Shown here piece after piece: positions 4,726 to 7,154 of a DNA stretch of 7,154 bases. Origin of the DNA: Methanomassiliicoccaceae archaeon (GTDB lineage: Archaea; Thermoplasmatota; Thermoplasmata; Methanomassiliicoccales; Methanomethylophilaceae); contig WRNI01000066.1 in the NCBI GenBank assembly GCA_009776695.1, positions 1 through 7,154 on the forward strand, written 5' to 3'. The position numbers and the translations under genes are program-made. The notes beneath the pieces were generated by a model. It saw only the letters and a program-made list of their open reading frames with translations, ran no database searches and was not told the origin of the DNA. The stretch's first letter is position 1, and each line of letters starts with the position of its first letter.

Positions 4726-5961
4726 ATGAACTATTCATATTTGCATTTAGGCGAAAAAGTGGACCCCGACGCGTACGTTGTATGCGAGTACCGTATCACA
4801 ACGGACCTTCCGATGACGAAGGCGGCGGAGGAGCTGGCGGCCGAACAGTCAACCGGAACGTGGACGAACATATCAACACTTGAGAACGACATATTCGAAA
4901 AGTACGGAGGCCGCATAACTGATATCACCGGTGATATCGTAACGGTGGCGTTCCCCGTCGATGATTTCTGCACGGACGTGGGCGCCGTACCGCAGATACT
5001 CAGCATAATAGCGGGCAATTTGTTCGGACTGCACGCGATCGATAAGATAAGACTGGAGGACGTATGGTTCCCGAGGTCGATAAGAGAAGATTTCAAAGGT
5101 CCCAAGTTCGGCGCATCGGGATTAAGGAAGATACTTGACCGTCCCGAGAAACCGTTGGTGGGAACGATCGTAAAACCGAAGATAGGGCTTTCGCCGAAGG
5201 ATACCGCGAAGTATGTCTACGAATCAGGCAAAGGAGGATTAACGAACAGCAAGGATGATGAGACGCTCGTTGATCAGAAGTTCTGCCCGCTCGAGGACAG
5301 GACGACGGCGATAGCCGAATCATTGGATCTGTTAAAAAGTGAAGGTCATAAGATGCTTCATGCGATCAACATCAGCACAAGCGGCCACAGGATACTGGAA
5401 ACGGCGGAGAAGGCGCAGTCATGGGGCGCGAAGCAGATAATGGTCGACGTCCTTACATGCGGCTTCGCCGCGGTTCAGGTTTTGGCGGAAGACCGATCGA
5501 TAAAAGTTCCCGTGCACGTTCACAGGACGATGCACGGCGCTATGACAAGAGACCCGTTGCACGGCATCGCCATGTTACCCATCGCAAAATTATGCCGCAT
5601 GTGCGGCGGCGACGCGTTACATGTCGGTACGCTGGGGATAGGCAAGATGGAAGGCCGTTCGGATGAAGATCGTGATAATATAGACGCATGTTTTGACACA
5701 TCCGTAGGATACAAGGAAGTGATGCCCGTGTGCTCAGGCGGCGTATATCCCGGGCTGATAGATAAAATAGTCGCGGCATCGGGCAATAACGTCCAGATCC
5801 AGGCGGGCGGCGGCGTCGCCGGCCATCCCGGAGGTGTCCGAAAAGGAGCGCTGGGTATGTCGCAGGCAGTTGACGCAACGTTCTTAGGAATACCGCTGAA
5901 CGAATACGCAAAGACGCATGATGAACTGAGAACAGCATTGGAAACGTGGGGATCGAAATGA
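4726..5961 (+). CDS. rbcL: Ribulose-1,5-bisphosphate carboxylase, form III type, divergent
   Basis: Carboxylates ribulose-1,5-bisphosphate to two 3-phosphoglycerate, here as the last step of AMP salvage. The 411-aa protein keeps most active-site residues (spinach numbers in brackets): E40 (60), T45 (65), W46 (66), N98 (123), K150 and K152 (175, 177), K176 (201, carbamylated), D178 and E179 (203, 204, metal), H266, R267 and H270 (294, 295, 298), H299 (327), loop 6 K307 (334), S337-GG (379-381) and AGGG at 360-363 (403-404). Two departures: the residue equivalent to D198 is T173 (GGLTNSKDDE), and K307 to S337 is 30 residues against about 45 in spinach and T. kodakarensis forms, as I recall them. 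Form III is supported by the GTWT and HRTMHGAMTR motifs, the absence of a small-subunit gene and the neighbours. It starts 10 bases after the isomerase stop and shares ATGA (5958-5961) with the next gene. A RuBisCO-like protein is less likely, since K176, D178, E179 and K307 are present. Confidence 0.92.
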   Translation: MNYSYLHLGEKVDPDAYVVCEYRITTDLPMTKAAEELAAEQSTGTWTNISTLENDIFEKYGGRITDITGDIVTVAFPVDDFCTDVGAVPQILSIIAGNLFGLHAIDKIRLEDVWFPRSIREDFKGPKFGASGLRKILDRPEKPLVGTIVKPKIGLSPKDTAKYVYESGKGGLTNSKDDETLVDQKFCPLEDRTTAIAESLDLLKSEGHKMLHAINISTSGHRILETAEKAQSWGAKQIMVDVLTCGFAAVQVLAEDRSIKVPVHVHRTMHGAMTRDPLHGIAMLPIAKLCRMCGGDALHVGTLGIGKMEGRSDEDRDNIDACFDTSVGYKEVMPVCSGGVYPGLIDKIVAASGNNVQIQAGGGVAGHPGGVRKGALGMSQAVDATFLGIPLNEYAKTHDELRTALETWGSK

Positions 5962-7154
5962 GACTTATAGCAAGATCGTACGACGTGGACGCGTCGGAAC
6001 CGAGAGTGGTGGCGCATGAGGATGACTGCAAAGAATTGGGCGTGAAGCAGCTGGACCGCGTCAGGCTTGACGCATCTTCATCACAAGTTATCGTTGTCAG
6101 CATATCCGACTCCGTGGTAAAGAAAGGAGAGATACTCGTTCCGAGGTCAGTGATGGCAAAGATAGGCGCGAAGGATAAGCAGGAGATTGACGTAATATTT
6201 TCACCGAAGCCAGATTCGGTGATGAGCATAAGGAAGAAGATGGATTCGCTTAAGCTTACAAGGGACGAGATCAATGAGATCGTCTTCGACATACTTGAGA
6301 GCAAATTATCAAAGACGGAGATATCGGCATGGCTCACCGCGCTTTACATTAACGGAATGGACAACGAGGAGATATCAAATTTCACGCAGTCTATGGTGAA
6401 CACCGGCGAGAAGATAGCATTCGACCGTACTCCCGTATTTGATTTTCACAGTCTCGGCGGCGTTCCCGGCAACAAGATAACGCCGATAGTCGTTTCCATA
6501 GTCGCCGCCGCCGGTCTTATGATACCGAAGACATCGTCACGCGCGATAAGCAGCGCATGCGGGACGTCCGATTTCGTGGAAGTTTTCTGTGACGTTGAAT
6601 TGGAAGCATCAAAGCTGAAGAACATCTCGGAGACGATAGGCGGCGTGTTCGCATGGGGCGGCTCGATGAACATAGCACCGGTGGACGATATGGTCATCGA
6701 CATCGAGTACTCATTGGGAATAAACCCGAGGGCACAGATGCTCGCCTCGATATTAAGCAAAAAACTGGCGATAAGCGCGACGCATCTTCTCGTGGACATA
6801 CCGATGGGCGCAGGCACGAAAGTGACATCGCTGGAGGAAGCGAGAGAATACGCGCGCGATCTTATGGAGTTAGGAAGCATGCTCGGCATACGGGCGGAAT
6901 GCGCTATAACCTACGGCGATCAGCCTGTGGGCAACGCCATAGGCCCGGCGCTGGAGGCGCGCGAATGCATACGGATACTCGAAGGCGGGACACATCCTGC
7001 GAGCGTCGTAGAGAAGGCGTGCGACCTCGCGGGCATGATACTTGAGATGGGCGGGATACCCGACGGGCCCGCGAAAGCGCGCGAGATATTGTCGTCGGGC
7101 AAAGCGTTCGCGAAGTTCAAAGAGATCGTCGAGGCGCAGGGCGGTAAAAAGAGC
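5958..7154 (+). CDS. deoA: AMP phosphorylase (thymidine phosphorylase family), 3' end cut by window
   Basis: Splits AMP (and other NMPs, in characterised archaeal enzymes) with phosphate to give base and ribose-1,5-bisphosphate, the first pathway step. The frame is open for 399 codons to the window edge; the family is about 500 aa, so about 100 residues are missing. Residues 1-85 are the N-terminal domain typical of archaeal AMP phosphorylases. Next comes the nucleoside-phosphorylase helical region (88-155). HSLGGVPGNK at 164-173 is the phosphate-binding loop, SSRAISSACGTSDFVEVF (193-210) the family signature, and VFAWGGSMNIAP (230-241) and DIPMGAGTKV (280-289) are further conserved blocks. 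The usual DKHS of the phosphate loop reads DFHS here (F163 for Lys). The ATG overlaps the RuBisCO stop as ATGA, a sign of translational coupling; only weak SD (GTGGGG) precedes it. Confidence 0.93.
   Translation, partial: MRLIARSYDVDASEPRVVAHEDDCKELGVKQLDRVRLDASSSQVIVVSISDSVVKKGEILVPRSVMAKIGAKDKQEIDVIFSPKPDSVMSIRKKMDSLKLTRDEINEIVFDILESKLSKTEISAWLTALYINGMDNEEISNFTQSMVNTGEKIAFDRTPVFDFHSLGGVPGNKITPIVVSIVAAAGLMIPKTSSRAISSACGTSDFVEVFCDVELEASKLKNISETIGGVFAWGGSMNIAPVDDMVIDIEYSLGINPRAQMLASILSKKLAISATHLLVDIPMGAGTKVTSLEEAREYARDLMELGSMLGIRAECAITYGDQPVGNAIGPALEARECIRILEGGTHPASVVEKACDLAGMILEMGGIPDGPAKAREILSSGKAFAKFKEIVEAQGGKKS

Noticed and set aside
4726..5961. RuBisCO-like (form IV) protein
   Set aside because: The carbamylated Lys, both metal ligands, the loop 6 Lys and the phosphate-binding residues are all present; only the D198-equivalent is changed.
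5540..6337. Long antisense open frame opposite the RuBisCO and AMP phosphorylase genes
   Set aside because: It lies wholly opposite two strongly supported genes, has no recognisable motif and crosses their junction; a shadow of codon bias.

Overview
The window looks archaeal. Three signs support this: AT-rich TATA-like elements (TTTAATATA and TTTTTAA types) lie about 25-36 bases before start codons; one operon has a start with no Shine-Dalgarno and a TATA box at leaderless distance; and the AMP/ribose-1,5-bisphosphate/form III RuBisCO pathway is largely archaeal. The repeat-built, sequon-rich membrane-anchored surface protein fits as well. I lean towards a methanogen-related lineage such as Methanomassiliicoccales/Thermoplasmatota, but this is an impression from gene style; no marker gene here settles it.

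Layout, all real genes on the + strand: (1) bases 2-1786, the 3' part of a large surface protein made of ~84-residue beta-sandwich-type repeats, a C-terminal membrane helix and one further repeat-like domain on the cytoplasmic side. (2) 1787-1943, an intergenic region with two strong palindromes (terminator-like), then a TATA-like element and SD. (3) 1944-2483, a compact RNase III with a complete catalytic set but no double-stranded-RNA-binding domain. (4) 2474-3125, two tandem paralogous genes for small acidic helical proteins (81 and 82 aa), each with its own near-identical TATA/leader block. (5) 3185-3712, a GNAT acetyltransferase resembling toxin-type GNATs. (6) 3753-3797, a promoter with a 7-bp inverted repeat flanking the TATA box. 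(7) 3798-7154, a tight operon of ribose-1,5-bisphosphate isomerase, form III-type RuBisCO and AMP phosphorylase (the last cut by the window end).

The three-gene operon forms a complete nucleoside monophosphate salvage route: AMP + Pi gives ribose-1,5-bisphosphate, which is isomerised to ribulose-1,5-bisphosphate and carboxylated to two 3-phosphoglycerate. The RuBisCO and AMP phosphorylase both depart from textbook motifs: the Asp198-equivalent is Thr and the region after loop 6 is about 15 residues short in RuBisCO, and DKHS is DFHS in the phosphorylase. The middle of the window is the accessory part: an RNase III (uncommon in archaea), a duplicated small-gene cassette whose non-coding leader is more conserved than its synonymous sites, and a toxin-like GNAT. 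I read the last two as a candidate toxin-antitoxin-like module, which is inference. No tRNA, rRNA, CRISPR array or insertion sequence was seen, and no gene-free stretch exceeds 300 bases.
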